A DNA stretch of 64,000 nucleotides, taken from NCBI GenBank assembly GCA_003481745.1, contig QULP01000006.1, forward strand, positions 1 through 64,000, written 5' to 3'. Shown here in pieces: positions 34,612-43,762 of this stretch (positions are counted from its first letter, which is position 1; every line of letters starts with the position of its first letter). The notes under the pieces were generated by a model, which saw only the letters and a list, made by a program, of their open reading frames with translations, ran no database searches and was not told the DNA's origin. The position numbers were made by a program, and so were the translations under genes. This DNA comes from Firmicutes bacterium OM04-13BH. Lineage in GTDB: Bacteria > Bacillota > Clostridia > Lachnospirales > Lachnospiraceae.

Positions 34612-35802
34612 TTAACTGAAACAATCTCTGATCTTATTTGAAATATCAGAATCAACAAAGCCTTTCTGTGCCATATCATCAAGTATCCCACACGCTTTGT
34701 CATGTGACAAACCCTTCTTATAAGGTCTGTCTTCAGTAAGTGCCTGATAAATATCAATGCAAGCCATAATACGCTCTGGTTTATTTAATTCATCAGCAGT
34801 TTTTCCAAAAGGATATCCTTTTCCATTTAACTTTTCATGATGAAGAGCCGCCCAGTCTCGTATTTCCTCGAAATCATCTATCCCTGACAAAATATAATAG
34901 GTATATACTGCATGATGTTTCATCGTTTTAAATTCTTCATCGGTTAATTTTTCTGGTTTTTCCAGAATCTCATTCCCGATTGCGACCTTTCCTATGTCAT
35001 GTAAAGCTCCGGCAATATACATTTTCTGACAGATATCCTCATCAAATCCCATGAACCTTGATATTTTTTCCGCAACACCCATTGAGTGGTTACTTGTAAA
35101 GGGTGATTTATAGTCCACAATATGGGCAAAAAGATCTGCAATAGCTTTAATCTGTGCAAAATTAAGTTCCAGCTTTATTCTGGGTACTTTCTTCCACAAC
35201 ATCGTATCCAGGGTTTCATTATCAATCATATGAATTTTTTCATCTGAAAAAGCATTAAAAAAACTTCCACGCAGAAGGAATCAAACAATTTATCTTTTGA
35301 CTTTATTACAAATTCTTCTGTTCTTTTCCACTCATCCGAATCTGATTTCATAGATCGGCAAAATATATCTATCGTATCACACATATGGATAATCCTTGCA
35401 AAAAACGGTACTTCATTCCATTGTTTTCCAAAAGGTTCACTTCCATCAGCGTTTTCATGGGGGGGGTACAGTATGACATTAGATACATCATTATGAAACG
35501 GTATATTTTTCAGAATTTTTTCTCCTATGGTACAATGCCTTCCCAGCTTCGTCACCCCGTTACGTAAAGCGTCATTTTGAAGCTCTTCCTGAATATATTG
35601 TGCCACTGCATTGTCGTGCAGCAATGCACACTCTGCCAGATCCTGCAGGCTTTGACCCTGTATACCCATTTTTTTCAGCAGTACAAACCGCCATATATGC
35701 CACACGTTTAGAATGATTGTTTGTTACTTTAATCAGCTCTGCCTCTACACAGTCCAATGCATATGAGCAGGCTGCTAATAACCCCAGCACATCAAATTTC
35801 AT
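34612..35802 (-). pseudogene. HD-GYP-like phosphohydrolase with two homopolymer frameshifts
   Basis: Three successive frames make one protein of about 395 residues. Part 1 starts MKFDVLGLLAACSYALDCVE. It shifts at a 7-base homopolymer (35669-35675) into CTAEKMGIQGQSLQ; part 2 contains ALLHDNA and PPHENADGSEPFG. A second shift at a 7-base homopolymer (35257-35263) leads into part 3 with SNHSMGVAEKISRFMG, ALHDIGKVAIGNEILEKPE and ALHHEKLNGKGYPFG, the HD-GYP-type motifs of cyclic-di-GMP phosphodiesterases. Both breaks sit exactly at the runs, so phase variation, mutation or sequencing error are all possible. Confidence 0.8.
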
Positions 35803-35882
35803 TTTTGATCTTGTCTCCTCCTTTGTTCTGTTTTCTGAGAAATCTGGAATATGCTTACCATGACAGATTTCTCAGCCTCGGA

Positions 35883-37559
35883 TCAATAAAAGCATATGTT
35901 TTGTCTTTTCTTTAATTTTTCCATGACCGTTGGATATTTTTTATAATCTGTGTGAGGTAAGGCCTGGGCAGCTACCATCTGTTCCAGAAAATCATCCACT
36001 TCCGCAAATTGTATATAAGTCATTTCTTCCAGTATCTGATCAATATCTGCAAGAAGTTCTTTGTTCAGCAAAAGCTTTTGTGCTCCTTCCAGCGAAGAAT
36101 TTCCAGCATTGATCATCTTCTCCCGTTCCATGTCAGGATACATCCCAATGGTAATGGCTGATTCCACAGATACATATTTTCCAAAAGAGCCGGCTACATA
36201 AAATCGATCTGCCTGATTCAGTTCAAGTCCAGATTCCCGGAGCATGATCTCAACCATTATATGTGCTGCGGCTTTGGTAAGAATAAATTCGTCGATATCT
36301 TTCTGATAAAAATACAGACCCGGAGCATATTCTATGCAAAGCTGACCTTCTCGTTTCTGAATAAGATTCGTTTTTTCAGGAGAAAACTTACCACGAATAT
36401 CTATCCAGCCTTCTAAAAAAAGTTCCGCAATCAGATCGACAATACCGGAACCGCAGATACCCTTAGGGCTAATTTTTCCTGAAGAGTTACCAATTACATG
36501 AACATGGATTTTTCCACCTCTTATCCTCACGCTGTCCACTGCTCCGGCATCTGCCCTCATCCCGGTGTGTACTACACCGCCTTCCAATGCAGGCCCCGCC
36601 GCACCGGCGCCGCAAAGAAGAAAATCTTTATTTCCTATCACAAGTTCACCGTTGGTTCCAATGTCAAAGAAAACACTGATTCCATCCTTTTTATATAATT
36701 CCGTTTCAATCATTCCACTGATGATGTCACCACCCAGATAATTAGACTTCGCCGGATAACAATATACATAACCATTCAGCGGAATGTCCAGATCTTTTGC
36801 CGGCTGGAATCCCGGACGGTCTGCATGAACAGCATGTGGCGTATAAAAGACACAGAAAGCATCTATTCCCAAAAGAAAGTGGATCATGGTGGTATTGCCT
36901 GCTACTACCATAGACAGACATTTTCGTGACACCGGATGCTTTACATCCAGCTTATCCATGCACTCTATAATAGACTCAACTGTAGCAAGCCGTATTTCTT
37001 CCAGTTTTTTCCTGTCATCTTTGCAGAAAAAAATACGTGATAAAATATCGGTTCCCCACTGAATCTGTTTATTAAAGCAGCTCTCTTCTCCCAATATCTC
37101 ACCACTATTACAATCTAAAAGTCTCACCACTACCGTTGTACTTCCAAGATCCACAGCCAGCCCATAATGCTGTCTGGCTGTATCTCCGCTTTCTATATCA
37201 ACCAGCTCCCATTTTTCTCCATTCCAGGAAAGCGAAACGGTTATTTTCCAACCTGCACGATCAAGTAATGGATATAGTTGTCTCAACATGCGAACCGGAA
37301 TATGAACCTCCTCTTTCACGCCCTCCGCGGATAAAGCTTCCAGAATGCGCTGCTGGTCTGAACGCTGATCCTCTTCGGTTGGAACAGAAAGATCAAGATA
37401 TAATTTTCGGCTAAGACCTCTCATAGTATTCATCTCCCTACAATTTGTGCATTTTTTATTCTGTAAAAAAAGAAGGTCATTTGCTGTAACATGCCTTTTC
37501 ATTTCATATACAGCATTTTTCACAAGATCTTTCTGAATTGTATTTCTTCTGTTAGTCAT
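35883..37559 (-). CDS. RACo-like ASKHA ATPase (DUF4445), corrinoid-protein activator
   Basis: 558 residues. An ASKHA-fold ATPase with phosphate 1 motif AVDLGSTTVVVRLLD, GTDILSRI, GNTTMIHFLLGID and FDIGTNGELVIGN, the RACo signature CGAGAAGPALEGG, and KGICGSGIVDLIAE. RACo proteins use ATP to reduce the Co(II) of corrinoid proteins in methyl transfer. The usual N-terminal [2Fe-2S] ferredoxin is absent; only a short region with CTNC is present. No corrinoid protein or methyltransferase is nearby, so the partner is unknown. A PerR/Fur-like palindrome at 37631 lies 72 bases upstream of its start. Confidence 0.85.
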   Translation of the reverse strand: MTNRRNTIQKDLVKNAVYEMKRHVTANDLLFLQNKKCTNCREMNTMRGLSRKLYLDLSVPTEEDQRSDQQRILEALSAEGVKEEVHIPVRMLRQLYPLLDRAGWKITVSLSWNGEKWELVDIESGDTARQHYGLAVDLGSTTVVVRLLDCNSGEILGEESCFNKQIQWGTDILSRIFFCKDDRKKLEEIRLATVESIIECMDKLDVKHPVSRKCLSMVVAGNTTMIHFLLGIDAFCVFYTPHAVHADRPGFQPAKDLDIPLNGYVYCYPAKSNYLGGDIISGMIETELYKKDGISVFFDIGTNGELVIGNKDFLLCGAGAAGPALEGGVVHTGMRADAGAVDSVRIRGGKIHVHVIGNSSGKISPKGICGSGIVDLIAELFLEGWIDIRGKFSPEKTNLIQKREGQLCIEYAPGLYFYQKDIDEFILTKAAAHIMVEIMLRESGLELNQADRFYVAGSFGKYVSVESAITIGMYPDMEREKMINAGNSSLEGAQKLLLNKELLADIDQILEEMTYIQFAEVDDFLEQMVAAQALPHTDYKKYPTVMEKLKKRQNICFY

Positions 37560-37630
37560 TTGCCCTCCTTATTAGGATTTATTCTTAATTAGAAGTATAT
37601 ATCAGAAGTTTTAAAATATCAATATAAAAT

Positions 37631-37645
37631 TAGTAATAATTACTA
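37631..37645. promoter_or_regulatory. PerR/Fur-like box TAGTAATNATTACTA
   Basis: Perfect 7-1-7 palindrome TAGTAATAATTACTA, identical in both arms to the one at 44790-44804. Placed between the RACo-like gene and the yaaA fragment, upstream of the former. The form agrees with peroxide or iron regulators of the Fur family (B. subtilis PerR uses TTATAATNATTATAA). Confidence 0.6.
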
Positions 37646-37691
37646 TTATTGAAATATTAGCACTTTGTAAATGTCCCTTTTTCGCACAATC

Positions 37692-38085
37692 TTATTCCAT
37701 AATTTTTCGTTCAAAAACATATTCTATTTCAGATGATAAATCTCTTCTAAAATTGTATCCAAGTCTGTCAAACGTTTGTACGTCTGCAGGATTTTCAATT
37801 TCTTTTTCTGCCATATATCTGACCATCTCACCACGAGCCATCTTAGCATATGTACCTTTTGTTACCAGTTTATCCCCTGATTGTTCACAAAACGTAACCG
37901 TAATATATTTGTCTTTATCTGATAAATATTTTTCTATACATTTCGAGTATTCTTTTGATGCAAGATTAATGATAATCCTGCTGTCATCAAGCACTGAACG
38001 ATATAATCTTTTACCACAATAGTCATATAGATTTTTGGTATCTTCTATTTCAGCTTTCGCCTTCATCTCCAGGCGATGCCTTCTT
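37692..38085 (-). pseudogene. yaaA fragment (C-terminal half)
   Basis: The frame gives RLEMKAKAEIEDTKNLYDYC to the end of YaaA, including the signature ASKEYSKCIEKYL and KGTYAKMARGEMVRYMAE. It aligns with residues about 124-248 of the intact yaaA at 44861-45607. The first half is missing; upstream sequence is out of frame with stops. A second, decayed copy. Confidence 0.8.
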
Positions 38086-38212
38086 TCATCAGCATAATCA
38101 TTGTATCAGGATAAAGTTCACAAAGTATCCGCAATACATTCCCATAAGTTCATGTCATTATTGAAATTGTACATATTTCAGTATGAAAAGTTCACCATTC
38201 AAATTCTGATTA

Positions 38213-39136
38213 TTATTTCTCCACATACTCTTCTGCCATATGTACTGCCATAGCACCATCTGCCACTGCTGTTACTATCTGACGAAGTAACTTTGTTCTG
38301 ACATCTCCTACAGCATAAACACCCGGAATACTCGTTTCAGTGTTTTCACCTGCCACAATATATCCTTTATTATCCAGCTCTATCTGATTATCTAAAAAAT
38401 CTGTTGTCGGTTTTCTTCCTATACTCACAAACAGGCCGTCACATTCTATAATGTTTTCTTCTCCTGTGACTGTATCTTTCAACCGCACACCAGTCAATCG
38501 TTCTCCATAAATCAGTTCATTTACTGTATTGTTCCATCGAAACTCTATATTTTCAGTTTTCATCAGCTGGTCATGGTAGATTTTCGTTGCACGTAATGTA
38601 TCTCTTCGATGAACAATGATGACTTTCTTAGCAATTCGACTTAAAAGAACAGCATCTGATACAGCAGAATTTCCACCACCAACAACCACCACGATCTTAT
38701 CTTTATAAAACATACCATCACAGGAGGCACAATAAGCAACCCCATGACCTATCAATTCTTTTTCTTTAGCGAGACCAAGTTCTCTTGGATTTGCTCCAGT
38801 AGCAATCACTACTGTTTTCCCAATATAAATTCCCGAACTAGTTTCTACTCTCTTAAGCTTTCCTGTTAAATCCATATTAAAAACTTCAGCATATTCACTT
38901 TTAGCGCCAAATTTTTCCGCCTGTTTTTGCATTTTCTCTGCCAATGAAAATCCGTCAATTCCATTTTCAAAACCAGGATAGTTATCAATCTGCCAGGTCA
39001 ATGACATCTGACCACCTGCAGATAATTTTTCTAAAACAATGGTATCAAATCCTGCTCTGGCTGCGTATAATGCTGAAGTATACCCTCCAGGTCCTCCCCC
39101 CACGATAATCATATCGTAAACATGATTTTCATTCAT
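38213..39136 (-). CDS. trxB: Thioredoxin reductase
   Basis: FAD/NADPH enzyme that reduces thioredoxin, 307 residues. FAD site GGGPGGYTSALYAARAG at the N-terminus, redox disulfide CASC in GVAYCASCDGMFYKD (near 135), NADPH site VVVGGGNSAVSDA, and C-terminal FAD motif GVYAVGDVRTKLLRQIVTA. Start ATG after AGGAGGACTG. It follows trxA by 15 bases, so the pair is one operon. Confidence 0.95.
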   Translation of the reverse strand: MNENHVYDMIIVGGGPGGYTSALYAARAGFDTIVLEKLSAGGQMSLTWQIDNYPGFENGIDGFSLAEKMQKQAEKFGAKSEYAEVFNMDLTGKLKRVETSSGIYIGKTVVIATGANPRELGLAKEKELIGHGVAYCASCDGMFYKDKIVVVVGGGNSAVSDAVLLSRIAKKVIIVHRRDTLRATKIYHDQLMKTENIEFRWNNTVNELIYGERLTGVRLKDTVTGEENIIECDGLFVSIGRKPTTDFLDNQIELDNKGYIVAGENTETSIPGVYAVGDVRTKLLRQIVTAVADGAMAVHMAEEYVEK

Positions 39137-39151
39137 ACAGCAGTCCTCCTT

Positions 39152-39475
39152 TTATTTTTCCAATGCTTCATTAATAAAATTCTCTATCATTATTTTTGAT
39201 TCAGGTGCAACAATAGAATCTATTGCCTTTCCATTTCGATATAAAACCAGCGTAGGAATCACCTCAATCTTTTCAGCTTCTGCAATCTGTGGTTCTTCAT
39301 CAATATTTACTTTTCCAGCAACAAGAATATCGCTGTATTCTTCACTTATTTTTTCATAAGCTGCTCCAATTCTACGGCAATAACCACACCAATGTGCCCA
39401 GAAATCAACCAAAACCGGTTTTTCCTTATGAATTAATTGTCCAAACTTTTCTTTATTTATATTTATAGATGTCAT
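39152..39475 (-). CDS. trxA: Thioredoxin with CGYC active site
   Basis: 107 residues from the ATG at 39475 (AAGGAG nine bases upstream; an earlier TTG is unlikely). Thioredoxin fold with active site WCGYC in place of the usual WCGPC, in VDFWAHWCGYCRRI, and the cis-Pro in EVIPTLVLYRNGK. Replacing Pro with Tyr usually raises the redox potential, so this may act as a specialised oxidoreductase. First gene of the trxA-trxB operon, divergent from the Crp/Fnr gene. Confidence 0.88.
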   Translation of the reverse strand: MTSININKEKFGQLIHKEKPVLVDFWAHWCGYCRRIGAAYEKISEEYSDILVAGKVNIDEEPQIAEAEKIEVIPTLVLYRNGKAIDSIVAPESKIMIENFINEALEK

Positions 39476-39532
39476 ATTTTTCAACTCCTTCTCCTATTTG
39501 AACTTAATATACCCCAAATAAGTGCTTGCTTC

Positions 39533-39547
39533 CGTGATGATATCACA
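39533..39547. promoter_or_regulatory. Crp/Fnr-type box in the trxA-regulator divergent region
   Basis: Minus-strand TGTGATATCATCACG, matching the sites at 43668-43682 (perfect) and 42834-42848 (weaker). It lies between trxA and the Crp/Fnr-family gene and could be bound by that protein. Confidence 0.65.
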
Positions 39548-39665
39548 GAAAAGATAATTTACTTTATTACACTTCTTTTTATTTCTATTTATGGCATATG
39601 CCAGTTATATAATTGACGCATCTAAAAAAAGCAAGTATACTATGTTCGTAAAGGAGATAACGGTT

Positions 39666-40325
39666 ATGAACTTCGAAAATTGTTTTCCACTATGGAATGA
39701 CTTAAATACAGCACAGAAAAAACTAATTTCAGACAATTTAATCACACGGGATGTAAAAAAAGGAACGATCATTCACAATGGAAACCTGGACTGTACTGGA
39801 TTATTACTGGTTAAATCCGGGCAGCTTCGAACTTACATACTTTCAGATGAAGGACGAGAGATTACACTTTACCGTCTGTTCGATATGGATATGTGTCTTT
39901 TATCCGCCTCATGTATCATGCGGTCTATTCAATTTGAAGTAACCATTGAAGCAGAAAAAGATACGGATCTTTGGATCATCCCTGCTGAAATCTATAAGGG
40001 CATCATGAAAGAATCTGCTCCTGTCGCAAACTATACCAATGAGTTAATGGCTACCCGTTTTTCTGATGTCATGTGGCTGATTGAACAGATTATGTGGAAG
40101 AGTTTGGATAAGCGTGTTGCTTCATTTCTTTTAGAAGAAACATCCATTGAAGGAACAAATGAACTGAAAATCACTCACGAAACTATCGCAAACCATCTTG
40201 GTTCCCACAGGGAAGTTATTACTCGAATGCTTCGATACTTTCAAGGCGAAGGACTCGTCAGACTCTCTCGCGGCAAAATAACAATCCTTGATTCGAAAAG
40301 ACTGGAAACACTACAAAGATCATAA
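39666..40325 (+). CDS. Crp/Fnr-family transcriptional regulator
   Basis: 219 residues from the ATG at 39666 (AAAGGAGATAACGGTT), preferred over 39591. N-terminal cyclic-nucleotide-binding fold (about 10-130; GLLLVKSGQLRTYILSDEGR) and C-terminal HTH_Crp (about 150-215; ITHETIANHLGSHREVITRM). There is no N-terminal Fnr cysteine cluster; single cysteines occur (CTG, CLLSASC). Neighbouring thioredoxin, CoADR and SDR genes carry a shared TGTGATATCATCACA-like box, so it is probably the local redox-responsive activator or repressor. Confidence 0.85.
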   Translation: MNFENCFPLWNDLNTAQKKLISDNLITRDVKKGTIIHNGNLDCTGLLLVKSGQLRTYILSDEGREITLYRLFDMDMCLLSASCIMRSIQFEVTIEAEKDTDLWIIPAEIYKGIMKESAPVANYTNELMATRFSDVMWLIEQIMWKSLDKRVASFLLEETSIEGTNELKITHETIANHLGSHREVITRMLRYFQGEGLVRLSRGKITILDSKRLETLQRS

Positions 40326-40342
40326 AACGTTTTTTTCTCTAA

Positions 40343-40397
40343 AGAATCCTCCATTTATCAGAATTATGAAAGTCATTCTAATAAATGGGGGATCTTT
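40343..40397. terminator. Bidirectional terminator
   Basis: A stem of about 20 bp with few mismatches (CCTCCATTTATCAGAAT with ATTCTAATAAATGGGGG) around a 10-base loop, with A/T runs on both sides, lies between the convergent Crp/Fnr and CoADR genes. Confidence 0.75.
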
Positions 40398-40436
40398 TTA
40401 TACTACAATCAAACTATAAAAATATTTTATTTATTT

Positions 40437-42128
40437 CTAATAATCCATACCACATGCATATGATCTTTCAATCAGTGCATGGTCATTAGCCACTGCATCA
40501 TAAAAGCGGAATCCACCTGAAAAGTTGTATGTTTCATATCCATTTCCTTCCAAAATACGGCTTGCAATATAACTGCGTAGCCCACTCTGGCATATCAGGT
40601 AAACAGGCTTTCCCTTCTCAACTTCATTGATACGTTCCCTCAGTTCATCTACAGGAATGTTTTTAAATCCATTAATATGGCCCCTGCTAAATTCACCTAC
40701 TGTTCTCACATCCAGCAACACAGCATTTTTATCTTTAGAAATCTTATCCATATCTTCCAAATGCCATTGTTTTAAGGTTCCTTTTGCTATATTGTCTATC
40801 ATGAATCCGGCCATATTTACAGGATCCTTTGCAGAGGAATATGGCGGTGCATATGCGAGATCCAAATCCTTCAGCTGGGTTGCCTTCAGTCCTGCATGAA
40901 TTGCTGTTGCCAGCACATCAATACGTTTATCAACACCTTCATATCCAATAATCTGAGCACCAAGCAAACGATAAGTCTCTTTTTCAAAAACCACCTTCAT
41001 GGTCATCACTTTTCCACCAGGATAGTAACCGGCATGACTCATAGGAGAAAGAATTACTGTATCTACATCTAACCCTGACTTTTTGGCATTGGTTTCATTG
41101 ATACCTGTAGTAGCTGCTGTCATATCAAATACTTTGATAACGGAGCTTCCCTGACTGCCCAGGTAACGACTATCACCGCCACAAATATTATCAGCGATGA
41201 TTCTGCCCTGTTTATTGGCTGGTCCTGCCAAAGAAATCAGCGCATCATTACCCGTAACATAATGTTTTACCTGAACTGCATCACCTGCAGCATAAATATC
41301 CGGTACAGAGGTTTCCATTCTGTCATTCACTACAATACTTTCCTTGATGCCAAGTTCCAGACCGGCTTCTTTTGCTAATACTGTGTCTGGTATGACTCCG
41401 ATTGCCAGAACTACCATATCAGCCTGAAGGGATGGATTATCTTTCAACAGGACCTCCACTCCGTTGTCTTTTTCTTTAAATCCTTCTACTGTATAGCCCA
41501 GTACCAGTTTTATCCCATGCTTTCTCATTTCATTATGGATCATGGATGCCATATCCGGGTCAAAAGGGTTCATCAGCTGCTTAGGCCTCTGGACAATCGT
41601 AACATCCATGCCAAGCTCCCTCAAATTTTCTGCCAGTTCCAGACCAATAAAACCGCCACCTGCCAATACAGCCGATTTTGAATGATTCTTATTTATATAT
41701 TCCTTTATCCGAAAAGTGTCTTCTACAGTACGAAGTGTAAAAAGTTTATCAATACCTACTCCGGGAAGTCTCGGCTGTGTTGGCTTTGCACCTGGAGAGA
41801 GGATCAGCTTATCATATTTTTCTTCAAATATCTCACCATTCTCTAAATTTTTCACTGAAACCGTTTTACGTTCCGGATGTATGGAGATAACTTCATGATG
41901 AATTTTCATGTTAATACGGAAGCGTTTAAAAAAACTCTCTGGTGTCTGTAGTGTAAGTTCTTCCGGGTCTGTGATCACGTCTCCAATATAATATGGAAGT
42001 CCACAATTTGCATAGGATATGTATCCGGATCTTTCAAACACAGTAATTTCAGCATGTTCATTCAGTCTGCGTATTCTTGCTGCGGCTGTAGCTCCTCCGG
42101 CTACACCTCCTACAATTATTACCTTCAT
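40437..42128 (-). CDS. CoA-disulfide reductase-like flavoenzyme fused to rhodanese
   Basis: 563 residues from the ATG at 42128. Residues 1-450 are a pyridine nucleotide-disulfide oxidoreductase: FAD site IIVGGVAGGATAAARIRRL, single redox Cys in YANCGLPYYIGD, NAD site VLAGGGFIGLELAENLRELG, and dimerisation domain. Residues 470-555 are a rhodanese domain with catalytic Cys in YLICQSGLRSYIA. The fusion is known for CoADR-RHD and related polysulfide or persulfide reductases. It follows a separate rhodanese gene (TAAG-ATG) and thioredoxin in one operon, suggesting handling of sulfane sulfur and thiol stress. Confidence 0.9.
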   Translation of the reverse strand: MKVIIVGGVAGGATAAARIRRLNEHAEITVFERSGYISYANCGLPYYIGDVITDPEELTLQTPESFFKRFRINMKIHHEVISIHPERKTVSVKNLENGEIFEEKYDKLILSPGAKPTQPRLPGVGIDKLFTLRTVEDTFRIKEYINKNHSKSAVLAGGGFIGLELAENLRELGMDVTIVQRPKQLMNPFDPDMASMIHNEMRKHGIKLVLGYTVEGFKEKDNGVEVLLKDNPSLQADMVVLAIGVIPDTVLAKEAGLELGIKESIVVNDRMETSVPDIYAAGDAVQVKHYVTGNDALISLAGPANKQGRIIADNICGGDSRYLGSQGSSVIKVFDMTAATTGINETNAKKSGLDVDTVILSPMSHAGYYPGGKVMTMKVVFEKETYRLLGAQIIGYEGVDKRIDVLATAIHAGLKATQLKDLDLAYAPPYSSAKDPVNMAGFMIDNIAKGTLKQWHLEDMDKISKDKNAVLLDVRTVGEFSRGHINGFKNIPVDELRERINEVEKGKPVYLICQSGLRSYIASRILEGNGYETYNFSGGFRFYDAVANDHALIERSYACGMDY

Positions 42129-42129
42129 C

Positions 42130-42450
42130 TTATTTTTCCACCTTTCCTGAGTAAGCTGCAATGCCACCGATATTATTTACTTTAGAATATCCCATTCGTT
42201 GCAGTATCCCAGTTGCCTGGCGGCTTCGTGAACCGGAATAACAGTATACAAACAGTGGGATATCCTTATTCTTCGCTACAGAAGCAATATTGTCAAGTTG
42301 CTGCAACGGCACATTTTTACTTTCTGGTATATGTCCTTCCTGATATTCCTGCGGTGTACGTACATCCAGCAGAACTGCATCATCAGTCCTTTTATATTCT
42401 TCTATGCCTTGATTAATATTCGACTGTTTAAAGAGATCAAAAAATCCCAT
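42130..42450 (-). CDS. Rhodanese-like sulfurtransferase
   Basis: 106 residues from the ATG at 42450 (GGGGGG-type ribosome site; GTG at 42456 is the alternative). A single rhodanese domain with LLDVRTPQEYQEGHIP and active loop YCYSGSRSRQA. The Cys carries a persulfide. Second gene of the trxA2-rhodanese-CoADR operon. Confidence 0.92.
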   Translation of the reverse strand: MGFFDLFKQSNINQGIEEYKRTDDAVLLDVRTPQEYQEGHIPESKNVPLQQLDNIASVAKNKDIPLFVYCYSGSRSRQATGILQRMGYSKVNNIGGIAAYSGKVEK

Positions 42451-42463
42451 TAGCACACCCCCC

Positions 42464-42769
42464 CTAAAGCATTTCTAAAATCGCATTCTTAGGTCTCGCC
42501 CCTGAAACCTGCTGTACAATCTTCCCATTCTTCATAACCACTAAAGTTGGAATGCTCATAATACTGAACTTATTTGCCAGTTCAGGCTCTTCATCTACAT
42601 TAATCTTTCCAACTTTAATATCTCTACGCTCACTTGCAATCTCCTCTACAATAGGTACTACCATACGGCAAGGCGCACACCAAGATGCCCAAAAATCTAA
42701 AAGAACGGGTTTATCGGAATTCAGTACTTCGTTCTGAAAATTATTTTTATTGATATTAATAGCAGACAT
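42464..42769 (-). CDS. trxA: Thioredoxin (second copy)
   Basis: 101 residues. Active site in FWASWCAPCRMVVP (CAPC), cis-Pro in SIMSIPTLVVMKNGK. Ends slightly early compared with 105-108-residue relatives, but the fold is complete. First gene of the three-gene redox/sulfur operon, with a Crp/Fnr-like box 65-79 bases upstream. Confidence 0.93.
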   Translation of the reverse strand: MSAININKNNFQNEVLNSDKPVLLDFWASWCAPCRMVVPIVEEIASERRDIKVGKINVDEEPELANKFSIMSIPTLVVMKNGKIVQQVSGARPKNAILEML

Positions 42770-42833
42770 TTTACAGTCCTCCTTATCTTTTTCTTTTTGT
42801 AGATTTATTATAGTCTTAATTTCATTTATTTTC

Positions 42834-42848
42834 CGTGATTACATCACC
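42834..42848. promoter_or_regulatory. Crp/Fnr-type box before trxA2
   Basis: CGTGATTACATCACC, a variant of the TGTGATATCATCACA palindrome at 43668 and 39533. It sits in the 92-base gap between the trxA2 start and the SDR stop. Confidence 0.55.
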
Positions 42849-42861
42849 ATACCTCATTAAC

Positions 42862-43608
42862 TTAACTTCTTGCCATACCATCTACACTTAATATAACACC
42901 TGTAATGTAACTCGCCTCATCTGAAGCAAGAAACACAAACGCATTGGCAATATCTTCTGGCTGTCCAAGACGACGCAATGGAATTCTTTCAATCATAGGT
43001 TCGATAACTTCCTTTGGCACGGCCTTCATCATATCAGTTTCTGTAATCCCAGGTGCAACAGCATTAACACGAATACCTTTAGGTCCTAGTTCTCTTGCTA
43101 ATGATACAGTCAATCCGTTTACTGCAAACTTCGATGCCGGATAAGCAAACCCACTTGGCTGTCCCGAAATACTCACCATGGAAGAAGTTGAGAGAATGAC
43201 CCCCTTGCCTCTTGACACCATACATTCTGCTGCTACACGAGTAGTATTAAATACTCCTTTTACATTTAGATCCATGACTTTATCAAAAGTCTCCTCTGTA
43301 TAATCCATAAATGAGGTGTTTTCTGAAATCCCTGCATTATTTACCAGTATGTCGACACATCCATATTTTTCAGTTGCCTCTTTAAAAGCCTTTCTGACAG
43401 ACTCCATGCTTGCTAGATTTGGACTAATTCCAGCAACTATTGCATTGGGATATTTTTCTTTTAATTTATCTACAGCAACATCTGCCGATTCCTGTGAACT
43501 TGCTGCCAACACAACTGAAGCACCTTCCTTCAAGAATTTATCAGCTGTAGCAAATCCTATACCACGGCTTCCACCCGTAATGATTGCAACTTTATCTTTT
43601 AATCTCAT
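42862..43608 (-). CDS. Short-chain dehydrogenase/reductase (SDR), FabG-like
   Basis: 248 residues, classical SDR: cofactor motif TGGSRGIG, NNAG, catalytic Ser in LSTSSMVSI, Tyr and Lys in YPASK, and a C-terminal SYITGVILSVDGMARS. Acts on a keto/hydroxy substrate with NAD(P)H. Its C-terminal part resembles bile-acid hydroxysteroid dehydrogenases as well as 3-oxoacyl-ACP reductases; sequence reading alone does not choose between them. Preceded by a perfect TGTGATATCATCACA box, unlike a housekeeping fabG, which suggests a stress or redox role. Confidence 0.85.
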   Translation of the reverse strand: MRLKDKVAIITGGSRGIGFATADKFLKEGASVVLAASSQESADVAVDKLKEKYPNAIVAGISPNLASMESVRKAFKEATEKYGCVDILVNNAGISENTSFMDYTEETFDKVMDLNVKGVFNTTRVAAECMVSRGKGVILSTSSMVSISGQPSGFAYPASKFAVNGLTVSLARELGPKGIRVNAVAPGITETDMMKAVPKEVIEPMIERIPLRRLGQPEDIANAFVFLASDEASYITGVILSVDGMARS

Positions 43609-43667
43609 TTAGACTACCTCCTTACTTAGTTTCTAACTACATTATAAGCAAAAGGTAGATTATTTTC

Positions 43668-43682
43668 TGTGATATCATCACA
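43668..43682. promoter_or_regulatory. Crp/Fnr-type box before the SDR gene
   Basis: TGTGATATCATCACA, an almost perfect palindrome about 60 bases upstream of the SDR start. Best copy of the three in this island. Confidence 0.65.
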
Positions 43683-43697
43683 AAATATCGCAATAAA

Positions 43698-43726
43698 AAA
43701 CCCTGTTGCTCACGCACCAGGGTTTT
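43698..43726 (-). terminator. Terminator after rubredoxin
   Basis: Arms AAACCCT and AGGGTTT around a GC-containing loop, followed on the minus strand by T6. Ends the rubredoxin unit. Confidence 0.75.
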
Positions 43727-43762
43727 GGTTTATCCATCCGTATTTAACACAAGATTAGGCTT

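Noticed and set aside
42862..43608. Bile-acid hydroxysteroid dehydrogenase (baiA-like) assignment
   Set aside because: There is C-terminal resemblance, but the same motifs occur in FabG-type enzymes and no other bile-acid gene is near; kept as a general SDR.
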